Part shown: positions 10,177 to 23,526 of the stretch, one piece after another
How positions within the stretch are numbered: position 1 is the stretch's first letter
Layout of the letters: each line of letters opens with the position of its first letter
NCBI GenBank assembly: GCA_029876055.1
Contig: CM056875.1
Span: 8,085,001 to 8,149,000, forward strand
Direction: 5' to 3'
Source of the DNA: Madurella fahalii
Taxonomy: Eukaryota > Ascomycota > Sordariomycetes > Sordariales
DNA length: 64,000 bases
Made by a program: the position numbers and the translations under genes
Notes under the pieces: model-generated
What the model was told of the DNA's origin: nothing
Databases searched by the model: none
The model's input: only the letters and a program-made list of their open reading frames with translations

Positions 10177-13100
10177 TATCCATCTGTGCGAAGGCAGCAG
10201 GTTGGGGGAGGAAAGGTGCCCTGATGTCTTTCGTTTCTTTCCTCCTCCCGTTCTCTGTCTTCAAGACGGCAGTCCACTCTGACTTCCGTATGGACGTCCG
10301 GACGACTTGCACAGCGCGATTGTGTTAGGGTTTGCAAGCCGGTCCACAACCCGTAGCGGGCTCTTCCGGGTTCGCCTTCTCATCGGTGGCCCATGAGTCG
10401 TCGATTACGTTTTCCTCCACCCTTACTTTTTCCAAGTTGGGATTTCCTTGCATGAAGCCAAACTCGCTAACGGGACCGAGATGATAGTCAGTCGAGAGCC
10501 TTTCTTAGGACTAGCACGGCTGGACCAAGTCTAGCTCGAGCTGGTGAAACGGAGTTTGCCGTCGCCCCCGTGGCTGGGTTCACCTGGGAGCCCAACAGTG
10601 ATGCAAACCAATCCGGCACTCCGTCCGTCGCTCATCACAATGAAATGTCGTTTAGCAAACATCTTTCCTGAATTGCTGTCACCCGACACCTCCGGAAATC
10701 CAAGCTATGTATTGGGCCATGGACGGTACATACAGTGTCGCAGATATAAGGCCCGTTTCAAGAGACGGCATCCCTGTATCGCCGTCCGACAGTACCCACA
10801 GCCCCTCATCACATCATTGTTCATTGACCCGTCGATAGTTTCCGGTGAGGTGCTTCCCTTTCGCCGGCGCGTGTGTGGCCCCGGTATCCGCTTTGACCGG
10901 GGACTATCGTCAGTAACAAGTACCCTGTGATCGGCGGCTGTACTGCTGCGTAGTGTAGAGATCGCTCCATAGTCACGTTCTCGTGCTATCTCCGGTGGTG
11001 GCCTTGGCCGAGGATTTCCACTGGCATCCCGTTATTTCTGGATTCCACACTTATGTTGGATAGCGGGGTCGTTGCTCGGAAGGATCTCGAGACGCAGACC
11101 CGGAGACCACAGATCATCTTTTCTTCTCCACACGATGTTGGCACTGCGTCAGACCTACTAGCGCTGGGGAGGTACCGCAGCGTCGGGAATTGGGGATGAA
11201 TCTCCGGGCCAAGGTTCCACATGGAAATCCTAGAAGAGGAGCAGGATTTTGAGATGGGGAGGTTGGTCCACATGACTCGTGTGTGGGTTTGGGATTGCAA
11301 CGGAGAGAGCCGTCCATAGGGGCGAAGCTAAAAGATCGGAAAGCGGAGAGCCGTATGGAACCTACCCGGATATCGCCACGGTCCTTAAACCGAGTTTGGA
11401 ACCTGACGTTCCGTTTCGGCAGACTATTTGGCGCTTGCGCTGGAGGATCTGTCCGTGATCACGGTTGATGGGCGTTGTGAGGAAGAGGGGATCTGGGACT
11501 GTTGCATGTCCCGAAACTGACTACATTTGACGCTAGTACATGTCTCTGCTTTCCTGCAAACCAGTAAAGGGTTTGGTCCACGGGGCTCAGGGGCTCGTGG
11601 GGTATTACAACCCTAACCCGCGCACACCGACTTACACGGCGTTTTCTGTCGGTCATGTCTCTGTGAACTGAGGGTACGTTACGGGAATGCGGCTGCCTCT
11701 GGGAAAGGAATCAGCTTATTGGCAAGTTACGGCAGACTACATAACCGGATACAGGAGGAAGCATCTTTAGACATAAGCCCGTGGCCTTTTGGCTGCCGGG
11801 CTCCAGCGTAACATGTAAGTCGGTAAGCCTGCCTCTTTGGTAAGGAACTCGGTTCCTCTCCTACATCGGAATCACTCCCGTCCAAGTATCTAGACGGATC
11901 AACCGTGGTATCATGCCGTTGGCTATTAATTCGGCGCATCATGTCTGGTGCGGATGGAAGGCACAGGAGCGTCAAGAGACGGGATGGCACGGCCGCGCAA
12001 GCACAAGATCAGTACATATGAGTTCTGGTATGTATAACAAGATGCGGAGCTCGGAATTGTGAGAATTGAGGGCTCAACCTGCCGCCGCGTGGATGCGTCC
12101 GCTCCTAAAAAGGAGCTGTGGGGGAGGATCGATAAAGGCTGACATGATGGTTCTCGCCATGCGCGTCATTGCACGGACTTTCGGTTGCCGCATCGCGGAA
12201 GCAAGGCTAGGATGAGGTGCCTACTAGGAGAAGTAGTGTTGCGCCAGTTGGAGGTGAGAGTTTGGCGGAATTGATCAGCGTCTCCACGGCACATTGACGC
12301 AACTGGCGGGCACGCAGTTTGGCAAGCAACAGCGGCAGGGCGCGGCGGGATGTTGTGTGCCCCCAGATAACATGGTCGGCTACTGGGTTCGGTGATGTCT
12401 GGAACCAACAGGTACCGCTCTGGCTTGGACTGTGCAACACCGAGGGAGTCCTGCTGCGGCGCAGAAGGAGCGGTCAGCAACACCGGCCACGCCAGTGGCG
12501 AAGATGAAGGTGATGGGGGCTCGATCTGGCAGGTCGCCGTAATTGATTGCATGGAAGACATGCGGCTATTGCTGTATCCGATTCGCGGTCTCGAGATGCG
12601 CGCCATTGCCTCGTGAATCCGATGTTTGATGGTGATCTAGGGACCGAGAGTGAGGTGACAAGAGACCTCCATCATGCAGACGGCATATTCCTTCGGTCAG
12701 CAACGCATCCATGGCCCCAGGTTACTATCGATGCCAGAAGCGCAGCTCCGGGTTGCACAAGAACTTCAGACGATGGGATTCATTGACGGGCCCGGCCGCA
12801 TCTGCCGCAAATACGGCGCGGCACAGTCGATATGCTTTGGGCACGACTTGCTGCTGCGAGAATCCAACCGCTCTTCTTTCTTTTACTGCGGTAGATGCCG
12901 AGCGCGGCTGCGTGCCGTTTCGATATTGGCCGCGTGCCGGCTAGGTACACGCCGTTCGCCGTTCTGCAGCTGCCAGCCGCAACAGCGGGGCCCGGAGTCT
13001 CGTCATATGGGCCATGTCTTAGATGCAGGACATTGAGGGCGCAATGGCCCCGCGCGGGGTGAGCTGAAAACAAACGCCCAGCAAAGCACCATGTGCGCCT

Positions 13101-16100
13101 GCGAGATTCGCCAACCGGTGTGCCGGCATGCCGGAAGGCCCCTGGGAACCCTGGTGCACATGTGGCAAATCAAAAGCAATTATCCCGATATTCTGCTGTC
13201 TCTCGGGTGCTGTATGGATCGAGACAATCGAGTGACGTCCAAGCCATGTTTATCCAAATTTCATCGGATCACACCATTCGAGCCCCGGACTGTCCCAGTC
13301 GGTCCAGCACAGTACACCGTAACCACGGGGGAAAGGGCCGAAGTGAGGTGAGGTGGATCGGGTGGCCGCATTTTGACGCGACCGTCGATGGTGATGAGGA
13401 GTAACGTTAACCGGTGATGGCTATGCCGTATCCCCAGCCTGCCACGTCGACGCTCTTTTGGCGCTCATCAGCGACGAGGGGTCCGGTGTCTTTGTTTCTC
13501 TCTCTTCTCCGTTTGAGCGAAGGGCAGCTAGCAGACTTCGGCCCCTAGGCCGAGCACATCCACTGCGGCCCATTGGCCTATCGTCCAGACCGCCCGCTGC
13601 AGAAGCTACAGAATCAGGAAGATAGTGGGCCGGGGCCTGACCAAAGGCAAACTTGAGCTGGATCCCCTCTTCATTCCTGAACCGGGGAACAGCCCAACGC
13701 CCCTTGGCCTGCATACCCGGAAGCAGGCGCGGCCAGATATTGCATCGAAACATGTTGCGCGGTAAGGGACTGTGGAACCCGCCTGTGTCGAGGGCAGGGT
13801 GAATGAACTGCAGAGGAAACAGGAGATACAGCGTGTCGTTCTAGATCGCGACCGCCTGGTTCACCGCTTGGAAGAGCACTCGGCACCAGAGACGCATGAG
13901 GAAGGACCGAGTATTCACCTGGAGGGTCTCGGTCCAGCAGCTCAAGTGAGGTGGCGGGCGCGGTACCTGCCAACCAGCAAACAAGCAATTTGTGCAAAGC
14001 CGATATTAGGGCGTCAGAAGTCACAAGACGTTGAAGACGACCGCAACCCTCCATTTGCAAATTGGGGCTCGCACTGATTGGTACGACAGAGCCGACGCCG
14101 GAGGGCTGGCCGTTTGCTGCCGTTTCGTGTCCCCCCAAGCTCGGCTCCCGACTTGTGAGAGATGCCGGGTACCTGACTGAAAATGCGGTCAACCGGCGCA
14201 CCCCGTCGCCGGTGCTGTGGGAACGGCGGAACATGCGCAGATCAACCCCTGGCCGCCCGCGGATGGCCTGGGCACACCTGGCATGAGGACATTTTCCGAT
14301 CCTGCTGTCGTCCCTCCCGCCCGGAACGAGACAGCCATTCGGGCCAGGGGCAAATGCACACGGTTGCATTCTTGGGCGCCGATCACGACCCTTTGGCAGG
14401 CCGACACCAAGTCGTCTTTGGCCTAGTCCGACAGCACCATGGACGCATATCGCTGACAGTTGGGAATGGAGGGCTCCTTGGCTTCCGGCAAGAAGCTCCG
14501 CGACACACGGGTGGTCAAAGCTGAAATGGCTGACAATGCACGTCTGCGTGCGTTTGCACTGATAGGCGGCGGGTTATGCAGGGTTTGCCACATGGTTTTG
14601 GACCGGGGCACGGCATTCTCTGAGCTACTGTGTGGTATGCGGAATCCAGTGCGAACTGCGAAGCGTTATCCAGCGGTTCTCACAATGGCGGGCCCGCCTC
14701 TGAGCATCACCCGGGAGATATTCTCGTCTCGGAGCGGGAATGATGACACAACACCCGTTGAGACGAATGCTACAATAAGGGCTTGCGTGGGGGCCAACCT
14801 CCACGCAGATCAAAGTGACATTTGTGTCCCGCCTTGCGCTGGGGACTTGGCAATAAACGGTAAAGAAGATGAGAATACACTCAAGAGCGCAGTCCTGTAG
14901 ATGCTGTGCAGAGTTGCATTGAGCCGTTGCTACACCACACCGAGATGCGCATGTGCAACCCGCAGTGATCTCCGTCGTAAACCTGGTTGGCGTTGGCCAG
15001 GTCAACCCGGTTGATTTCGATTTTTCGAAGCGTCCGAATAGTGTCGGGGCGCCGCGGAATGCCTAACCGAACTTCACATCAAGCGTAACGTACTCGCGGC
15101 GTGACGTTGGAGTCAAAGCTCAGGTGGCCAGGGGTAAATTCCTCTAACACGGCCCCGGAATCACTCAGTAGGTAGTTGCACTAACCCGGAATGCCTTAGC
15201 GGCATCCGCTCCGAGCCATACCCCACCCTGTCGATTGCCGATTTTCACAGGGGGGAGGGGAGGGGGCAAAGCGACTGTCGTACAGACCCTCTTCCAATCC
15301 AAGTTCGTCAATAGGGGTTCATGGGCAGGCAGACAAACGGCGAACTCACGAACAAACTGCGGTCCGTGCACTCGGCCTTCGTCTTCGAAATGGTACCGGC
15401 GAAGATGCTGCTCGCAACCTTTAATAACGGGGAACCGGGCTCCAAGCGAGCTACACTACACTAGTTGGACGAGTCGGGGTTGAAATAAGCGACCCCAGGA
15501 GAGCTGACGCTGATGCTGACACCGAACGACGGATATACCCGATCCAGACCCCGTCGTCGAACTCGGCGATCGAATTCCCAAACCTCCGTCAATCCGAAGA
15601 CACCTATGTAGCTGTTAGAGTTCCCCAGAGCAAAGCCCGCAGACGAAATAGCTTCGTCGAAGACGTACGAATTCCCGAAGATTGCCGACGCATCTGCGAT
15701 GGCAAATCAACGGGGTGGAGCGGCGACAACCCCGGTCAATGAGGACTCCCTCCACTTCCCTGGTACGAGTGGATAGCGTAGCAGTGGCCCCTGGGTACCG
15801 GTTCCCAGCAACTCTTTTCCTGCGCAGGCACCCATGCAGTGTACATTTACAGTGTACTGTGTACGTATAGTTTGTGAAAATGCTTCTTGGCGCGATTTGC
15901 CCAGGTCCACATGCTCAGTGTGGGCTTCCTTTTATTAATCTCGCTCCCGGACCATCTTGTCACTTGTAGTACGGTTCTGGGTTCTGGAGACGGATTCCTC
16001 CCCACGTCGCTTTTGGTAGACGCTTCTTTTTTTCTCTTCGTTTTTTTTTCCCCTTCTTCCATTTGAAGCGGTGTCGGTGCGGACCGTGGTTAGTGATTGG

Positions 16101-16278
16101 AAGGGCCAGCTCGTTTCGACTGAAAGGAAACGGAACCCCTTCCTTCTTTCACAATGCGCCCACTTTAACGTCCGTTAATGCGTAATACCTTCGATTCCGG
16201 ACCAAGGCCCTCGCCCATTGCCCGGCCTCTCTTCTTCTTCGCGTCGTGTCGACTCGCCAGCAAGGAATCGTAGCAGCC
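10177..16278. other. Gene-free region of 6.1 kb
   Basis: Both strands have many short and a few middle-sized open stretches (the longest about 230 codons, minus strand, 13671-14369). None shows a recognisable motif or splice-linked continuation. CpG is common and base composition is close to that of the genes, so this is not an AT-rich RIP-mutated transposon. I see no terminal repeats, tRNA or microsatellite here. The last 250 bases are probably the promoter and leader of the PH-domain gene. Confidence 0.6.
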
Positions 16279-18397
16279 ATGGAGGGGGCTCTCAGCGTGC
16301 CGCCTGAACGGGGCACCATCATTGGGAGAGCATTGTGGAAGGTGAGCCGCCTCGTCTCACACACGGCGAGCGTCCGCAGTTGCTGACCGGCCGCTAGATT
16401 CGATATGTAGTCGTGGGAGGCCCGAACCGAGAAACACAGTCCGTGCCAATCAGCCGGATGCAGTCGAATCGCAGCTCAGCGCCCAGGGAGTTCTCGATGG
16501 TGCCTTCGGAAGGCATCTTCCTCTCCATCTACAAATCCAAGGTAGGTCTACCATGCCACTGGATGGCTCAACCCTCGTGCGGGCGGCGTGGCCAGCGCTT
16601 TCTGACCACGGAGCGTGACAGGACGACCCGGAGCCGATACAGCAGCATTCGATCACCACAATCACGGATTGCCAGGTCCAGATGATGGCGCACCGCAAAC
16701 AGGGTCCCGTACTCCCGACCCTGGTTCTCAATCTTGTCCCGGACCCGATGTTGGACAAGATGCGGAAACGACGCTCAAGCAGAACAACCGGCTTTACGGC
16801 TCCGAAGGAGACTGTCCCGAGCACGCTGTTCTTCCGCGCCGTAGACGAGCAACCCAGCCTTCATGAATGGGCACGCTTCATCCAACAGCTTATCCAACCA
16901 AACATGCCAGACAGAGTGCCCCTAAGTCCGGTGACACCCGCTTCGCCGACCTTCATCAACCCCTTCGCGCCTCGTTCGAGGGAACCTAGCGACGTGCAGA
17001 ACAGACCGGGCAGCGGGAACGGCGGCGCTCGCCCGCCTTTCTTCTTCAAGGCCCCCGGCCCGATACACTCGGGCCGAGAGAGGCCCATGACCTTCTCAGA
17101 TTCACCGAGCCTGCGCTCAAAACGAAGCGACCTCTCCTCACAAACTGGTTCGATGAACCAGTCCCACATCGGCTTCCACAACTACACCACGATGCACCCA
17201 ACCGACCTCCCGTCTCCGGCAACGACGATTGGGGAATACCAGGGCGAATTTATTGAGGGTTGGACGTCGGCTCAGGGCAGGTCATCCACGCTGAGCTCTC
17301 CTGTCAGGGGTCGTGATAGTGTCAGCTCTCAAGCGCCGGCTCCGCTCCCGCCGATACCCGATTCCAGCTCGCCGCCAGGGCCGCGAGAAACGATCCTCGA
17401 CCGGGCCTTCCAGATGCGCTGCATCCCGGGCTCCGAACGCGAGGTCCCTGGAGGGGAAAAGTTGAGCTCGCTGGCTCGGTTCGACGCACTGATGAGAGAG
17501 ATGGACGAGAAGAGGAGGCAACGCGAATCTGAGGAGGCGAAATCAAAATACGAGGCGGCAGCAACGACTGCAAGCAAGCCAGATAATTCAGGCCTGCAGA
17601 GCGCCTGGGACTTAGATGACGACTCAGACTCTGATAGTGACGACATGGTCGAGGACGGTGATAGCGACGGGTTAGCCGGGGGGGCTGAAGCAGACATGGA
17701 GGACCGATTCTCGTCGGCCGCATCTGCCCGGCGAGCCCTGGACTTCATCACCGGGCGGCATGAATCGACTCTGCGATCCCGAGCTTACGGTATGAGGTCT
17801 CAGCCCGCCTATAACCGTGAGGCACTGCTGGCGTTATCGAGTGTTGGGCCCACCCCGCTGCGGCCGCAGACGGGCTACTCCAAGAATCGGGGGAGGCCGG
17901 AAATGAGCCAGAGGACGCACTCTCAACCTCACTTAGCGACGATCCTCGCGTCGTCGCCGTCCTCTGTTGAGGGAAACGCGTCTTTAGCTGCGTCTATAGT
18001 ACAATCTCCTGAGGACGGAGCGTTTACTCTTGGACCAGCGTCGCCTGCAGCAGGGAGGGCCCGCAGCTCGACCGAGCATCGGCGGTCCGCGTCGAGCGTT
18101 AAGCGCCTCAGCTTCGGCGAGTTCACCAGGCGGCTGAGCAGCACGAGCAGCTTGCTCCTGGTGCAGACCAACAATACCAGCGGGGCCAGCAGCCGCGCGA
18201 GCAATAGCGATATTGACCCAACACAACTGCCGCCACAGTCACCGCCCCAACACTTACACCATCTGCATCCTCGCGCTACGGCAGCACTGTCTCAACAACC
18301 ACAGTCGCCGCCGCCGATGAGCGATCGCGAGCGTGAGCGGTGCGGCTGGCGCGGCAGTGTCGGTGTGTTTGGAGGCGGCGAGAGCGGCTTCCTCTGA
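16279..18397 (+). CDS. PH-domain protein of unknown role
   Basis: Exons 16279-16341, 16398-16541 and 16622-18397, all joined in phase 0, give 660 residues. The N-terminal 150 residues look like a pleckstrin-homology domain: GRALWKIRYVVVGG for the first strands, then SIYKSKDD, ITDCQVQM, PTLVLNL, and a closing helix LHEWARFIQQLIQ with the conserved Trp. The rest is low-complexity Ser/Pro-rich, with an acidic run DDDSDSDSDD near the middle and short basic stretches, so it is probably disordered and phosphorylated. A PH domain points to binding of phosphoinositides or protein at a membrane or the cell cortex; that is inference. I do not recognise a named orthologue. The start is chosen because the first exon carries the first PH strand and the frame joins cleanly through both introns. 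Confidence 0.85.
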
Positions 18398-19965
18398 CCA
18401 AAGACGGCCTGTGTTTTGATTTCCACAGCATGGAGAAGAGCGCTGCTCCGATACTCTACCCGGCCTCGACGCTTGACGATTATCCTTCGGAGCATTCCAG
18501 GAGTCCTGTAATTTGCAGCATCTGCATTAATTCGCTTCTCTCTCTTTCGCCATGGATCGGGCGTCTCGTGGCTTCCTCCGAAATCGAACCATTTGGAGGG
18601 CGCTTTTGCCTTTTGCTGTGTACCTCTTTGCATTTTAATCCTTTCTACCCGACATTATTACCCCACGACAAATCGTTGCCATCAACTCAAATCACGACGA
18701 ACCATTCCATCCTCCTCAACCTCCCTCACCATTCATCTCATCCGAACCAATCGTTGTGACATGACCGACTTCATGATCGACAAATTATGCAAAAAGGGGG
18801 CAAAGGATCTGGCGTTAATAGTACCTTTGACGATAAAGCAACCAATCAATCAACCTACCAACTATCCAACCATCCAACCATCCAACCATAAACCATAGTA
18901 TGTGAGGTGTGGGAAACGAAGCAACGGCTATTTCTTGTATCTTGTAAATGGTTTCTTCTTCGCAAAAGCTCCTGCTTTTTTTTTGCTTCAATTACTTACT
19001 CGTTTTCCCTTCTCGTTCCTTTCTTGCTGGGATGCTGTTCTGCTGTATGATAAACTCATTTCTGGGAAACGTCATAAAACGACAGGATTTGTTAACCTTG
19101 GTTTGCTGGGATATATAAAGAAACGGGGAACCAGGGATTTGTACATTCACCGATCCATGCTCTACATTGCATAGGAGGTATATAACAACTCATACTTTTG
19201 CAAACTTCTGCGGTTATGGCGCGCCGTGGCCACAGCACCCCCCCCTCTTCTCCCCCCGGTCGGTAGCTGCGTGCGAGTGTGAGCGCGTCACCGTCGCTGT
19301 CGACGCGGACATGGAGTGCAGAGATCTGATCAACTAAGTTAAACCGGGTAAAATAAACCATACAGGCCCGGGTAGAGAGACCCAGACACTCGTTGTCGAT
19401 GTCTGCCTCGATGACGTGGTTTTGTGCCGGCGGGACTCGGCCTGTGGGACTGTACGGTACCTAGTCAACCAAACACCGTCTCACTGTTTCCCAACCAGAC
19501 GGAAACCGAGCTAGCAACGGCAGTGGAAGCAACTACTATAGAGCACATCATCCTGCAACAAAGAACACAGCAACTAACTATCCGTTTTGCCCTCGTTCTC
19601 TGAGAGGAGATTACGTCCAAACCCAGAACACTTCAAGTTATATCTGACCAAGGCACTAACTACCTAGACAGATAAGACACATCCCTGCCTCGCTCAGACG
19701 TAAGCGAGTCAGTCTTTTCTCCTTTAAACGCCACGGGGTCGTGTAATCATCCTCCAATAATTTTCGTGGGCTCGCGAGGGGTGTTTAGACCTACCATGCC
19801 TATCTTACCGTACTTGGTATACTCCTCCTCCGTCTCCCCCGATACTACATGAGAGTGAGTATGCTCCGGTGTCCCAACCCAGTCGCTCCCAAAATCTATC
19901 CCATCAAAGAAAATAAACAACCCTTATCGACAATCACCCTCCCATTTCCCGTCCCTCGACTGGAT
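18398..19965. other. Intergenic region between two converging genes
   Basis: Holds the 3' ends of the PH-domain gene and of CSE1. A pyrimidine- and CCAA-rich stretch lies at about 18640-18900, including several CATCCAAC units at 18860-18897. No gene seen. Confidence 0.5.
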
Positions 19966-22900
19966 TCACGCCAAATAAGGCGCCAACGCCGCCTTTGCCT
20001 CGGGCGTAAGCCTCGCCTCCACAAACCCGGCAATCTTCCCCCCGTGCCGGAGGTTCGCCTCCTTCATAAACTGGCTCACCCACTTATCCACCTCGACGAT
20101 CTCGGGGAAATCGTCCCTCGGCCCGCGCTTGCACGTATTGAGCGGCGTGAAGCCGACGCCGAAGCCAATGTCATCCACATCCGCCTCGTTGACGATCTCG
20201 TCCCCGAAGCCCGCCGCCACCCTGGGCGGGTTCTTGAGCAGATCCAGCAGGTTGTTGCACGTGAAGCCCCAGCCCTTCTGGTATCGCGACGCAAACGCCT
20301 CCGAGTCGCACAGCGTCTTGGTGTACGAGATAACCCCGAGTTTGCGGTCGACGGGCCGGGCAAACTGGCCCGTCGTAGGCAAGATGACGGTCAGGTAGAA
20401 GGGGGTGAAGACATTGGCTTGGATGGCCTCGGCGTGCTTGATGAAGAAATCGGCACCCATCTTTGAGTCTCCGCCGGCCTTGGCCGAGACGAGGTGGTAG
20501 AAGCGCGCGACGCGCGACTTGTACGAGTCGGTAGGGTTGGCTTGCAGCTTGCTGAAGATGAGGTTGATGATGGTTCCAAAGTAAGGCTCCAGAACGTCGC
20601 TAGGAGTGGTCATCAGATAACCCGCTGACAAAGCTGGGGAGGAAGAGCGGGTACTTACGCAGGGAACGTGCCGACAATGGCCTCCAAGATGTCAAAGGCA
20701 TTCTGGTCCGTCTTCTTCCCGGCTAAGAGACGCTGGAAGATGCTGAGGAACGGTTCCAGCTTCTTCTCATTCTTGATTTCCTCGGCAGCCCTAGGAATGA
20801 TGGCGGCAATGAACCTGGACAAGGGCGGCACGTTACCTCTCGTCTCCCAAGGCCCCGGGGCGAGAACGGCTTCGATAAGTATCTTGAAATCCCCAGGCAC
20901 CTGGCTCGTGGGATTGAGCTCGAGGAGCAGGGCAAATATCTGGAAGATAAACGGGATGAACTCTACAAGCCCGATCGTTAGAACATGCTCGACACGTGAG
21001 GCAAGAGCCGACTCACCAGACACATCCTCGTTAAGGATGGCTGCAAAAGGTTCCCACAGCCGGGGAAGCAAGTTCAGCTTGGGCGAGTTGCTGCAATACC
21101 TGTCTGGAGTAAGACACTCACGGCTCAGCTCGGCGAGAAGCGGGGTTCTTACCTGACAAGGGCGCCTATCGCCTCGAAGTGGTAGTAGTAGAAACGTGGG
21201 TTGCTGGGGTTCTCCTTGATGACATTTGTGATGTTGATCAGATGATTGAGCACGCTCTCAACACCGCACTCGATCGCGCCATCCTTCATCACGATTAAGA
21301 CCCTCATGATACACCTCATCAGGAACTCATTCTCCTGCAGCTTGGTAGCAGACGTGTCCTTCTCGATCAGGGCAAACAGATGTTCTAACAAGTCCTTGGC
21401 ATAAGGCTGGATGTCGCTCCGCGGGAACATGTGGTGTCCCTGCTCATCGGTCAGGAACAGCACCCTCTCGACCGCAATTGCCGCATAAGTGTAAACGACG
21501 TAGTTGGACGAGGCCAAGTTCTGGATAAGTGGTTGGATCGCACTGGACCATTGGGCCTTGTTGAGCTGACTCCGGAAGTTGTACAGATACTTGATAGCAT
21601 CGACCTTTGCGATAGGTTCGGTAGAGTCAGACAGAAGGTCTGCGGCGATGTTTTGCTCGAAGAACTCGACGACATTGACGTAGCTGTTGACCGTCTTGAC
21701 GCCGTGTGCCGCTGTGACGGCGCCCTTGGCAGCAATGGCCAAGAAGAGATAGACGGCAGTATCCTTTGCTTTCCAGTCGGTCTGGCCAGCGGTCAGGTAG
21801 TGGTTAATGTACCTGAAAACAACCTGCGTGACGAGCATCTCGAAGTTGTCGAGGAGCTTCCGCAGGAAGTCGGTCGCCGCTCTCCTCCGGGAGTCGGTAT
21901 CCGAGCCCTCAAGGTCACGGCGGATGAACTCGATCGGCTCGTCCTCAAACATCTCGATGTCCGACTCTCTAAGCGCGACATTGGGAAGGATGACTTTCTC
22001 GACGATAGTGCTCAGGATCTGCTCGTTGTTGAAGATTTCGGCGTGGCGGCGAACCGACGCAACCGCTGTCAGGAATTGCAGCGCCTTGCTCGTGAGGATG
22101 TCGTATCTCTTCTGGGGGCCGACGCTAGACAGTACGTTCCAGACGTTGTTTGTGAAATCCTGGACGTAGCTGCCAAAGTCGTCGTCGTATTTGTTGGTAA
22201 AGAGCTGGAGGGCGTCGCAGATGTCGGATTTGAGGGTCTCGAGGGGCGTGGCTTCTTCATCCTCGGCGTCGAAAATGGGATTTGTGTATGAGAGGTACTT
22301 GTGGAGAATGACGGTGATGGGCTGCAGGTGTGTCTCGATGACAGGCGGCAGGTCCTGGCATGAAAGGTCGTAGAAGATCCTCGTCAACAGGCTCATGGTT
22401 TCAAGCCAGCCCTTGAGTGCCGTCTCATTGTCCTTGCTTGCCCCGATGTTCCGGTCTGCGATGCTCAGCATCTGGATGAAGGGGTCGCCAAAGGTGTCGA
22501 CGACGTGCAGCACTTCCCGGTTGAGCTCATTGGACTGAAACAGGGGACGCCACCGCACAAAGATGGAGTGTGCAACCTCCAGCACGCCGTTTGTGACCTT
22601 GTAGTCTGTATTGGAGAGCCGGCTGACCAAGTCCTTGGTGAGTGTATCCCAGCGCTCCCAGAAATCCGAATCGGCAATGATGCTGATAGCTTCGCCGAGC
22701 TGAGTCTGTATTGCGGGCGGGGACGAGATCATCAAGCCGACGAGCTCCTGCTTGATGGTCTGGACCTCGTCGAGAGGGAGTTTGTAGTTGCCTTCTTCGT
22801 CCTAGGGCAGCGTCAGATATTGAAAGTCTACTGCATCTGTTGCGGAAGGGCAATGGCCGAGCGTACCACATAGTTATGGCGGATAAAGTTCTTGAAGGCA

Positions 22901-23173
22901 AGAGCAGCGGCAAGACGGATATTGAGCGGCTGAGTCCCGCCGCTCACGATCTTCAGGAGCGAGAGCGAGTATTTCGGCTTCTTAGCTTCTTCTTTGAGTG
23001 CATTTTCCGCTGCACAAACACCAGTGTCAGCCTCGAGATTGCCATAGCCCGAAGGGTCGAGGGGTAGCAAGCAATGGCGGGGTTGGTGTGGCGTAAAACT
23101 TGCCTTTGCGATGGTGCTGCGCATCCAGAGTCGCGCTGAGTAGCTGCGCGAGATGGGCCAGAGGATCAGCCAT
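19966..23173 (-). CDS. CSE1: Exportin-2 Cse1 (importin-alpha re-exporter)
   Basis: Importin-beta family receptor that carries importin-alpha back to the cytoplasm with Ran-GTP (family knowledge). Exons 23173-23104, 23009-22867, 22801-21153, 21099-21017, 20962-20659 and 20599-19966 sum to 2883 bases, 960 residues, close to the yeast protein. The N-terminus has the importin-beta repeat: AENALKEEAKKPKYSLSLL, then NIRLAAALAFKNFIRHNY. The main exon carries HEAT repeats and the Cse1 core (DSDFWERWDTLTKDLVSRL, YVQDFTNNVWNVLS, DEPIEFIRRDLEG). The C-terminal part has NPTSQVPGDFKILIEAVL and ends EAKAALAPYLA. The first intron (23103-23010) starts with GCAAGT, a GC-AG intron; the other four are GT-AG. 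The fourth and fifth introns are short (54 and 59 bases). The gene looks intact. It lies downstream of and parallel to the hydrolase gene, 353 bases apart. Confidence 0.97.
23010..23103 (-). other. GC-AG intron in CSE1
   Basis: The donor is GCAAGT after AAAG, and the acceptor is TGTGCAG. The join gives HHRK-AENALKEE, which fits the conserved start of Cse1. No GT in a suitable phase is nearby, so the GC donor is the only good reading. Confidence 0.85.
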
Positions 23174-23526
23174 GGCGGGCAACTATTCCGCAACCGTGCT
23201 GTGATGTTGGCGACCTGAATAACGAGAGTAGAGAAAACAAAATAGTGGGAAAAAGGCAGCTGTGGTTGCTAAGGAGCGATTGGTACCTTCTGGAACCGGG
23301 ATTGGGCAAGCAGGGAGGGGCATTTGTTTGGCGGTGCCGGGGTGCGGCAACTGCTGCCAGGAAAAAAAAAGTGGAGAGCTAAGCTGAGGCCATGGGCTTC
23401 CTTTTTGCGGACGCATGCCGTTCATGGCCCTTGGGCGTCTGAAAGGTAAATAAATCGAATATCTCTCGGCGTATTAGCGGGAAACTTATGCCTTCCGCTG
23501 CGGTCGGCTAACTACATTCATGTCCA
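23174..23526. other. Intergenic region upstream of CSE1
   Basis: 353 bases between the hydrolase stop and the CSE1 start, both genes on the minus strand. It must hold the hydrolase 3' end and the CSE1 promoter. No gene seen. Confidence 0.5.

Noticed and set aside
13671..14369. Open frame of about 230 codons on the minus strand
   Set aside because: No recognisable motif, no splice-linked continuation, and Pro/Ser/Arg-rich chance composition expected for GC-rich DNA.
10177..16278. RIP-mutated transposon
   Set aside because: CpG remains common and there is no AT-rich bias, terminal repeat or transposase-like frame.
21431..22291. 286-codon plus-strand frame with a regular Asp/Val/Leu pattern
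   Set aside because: Antisense to the main CSE1 exon.
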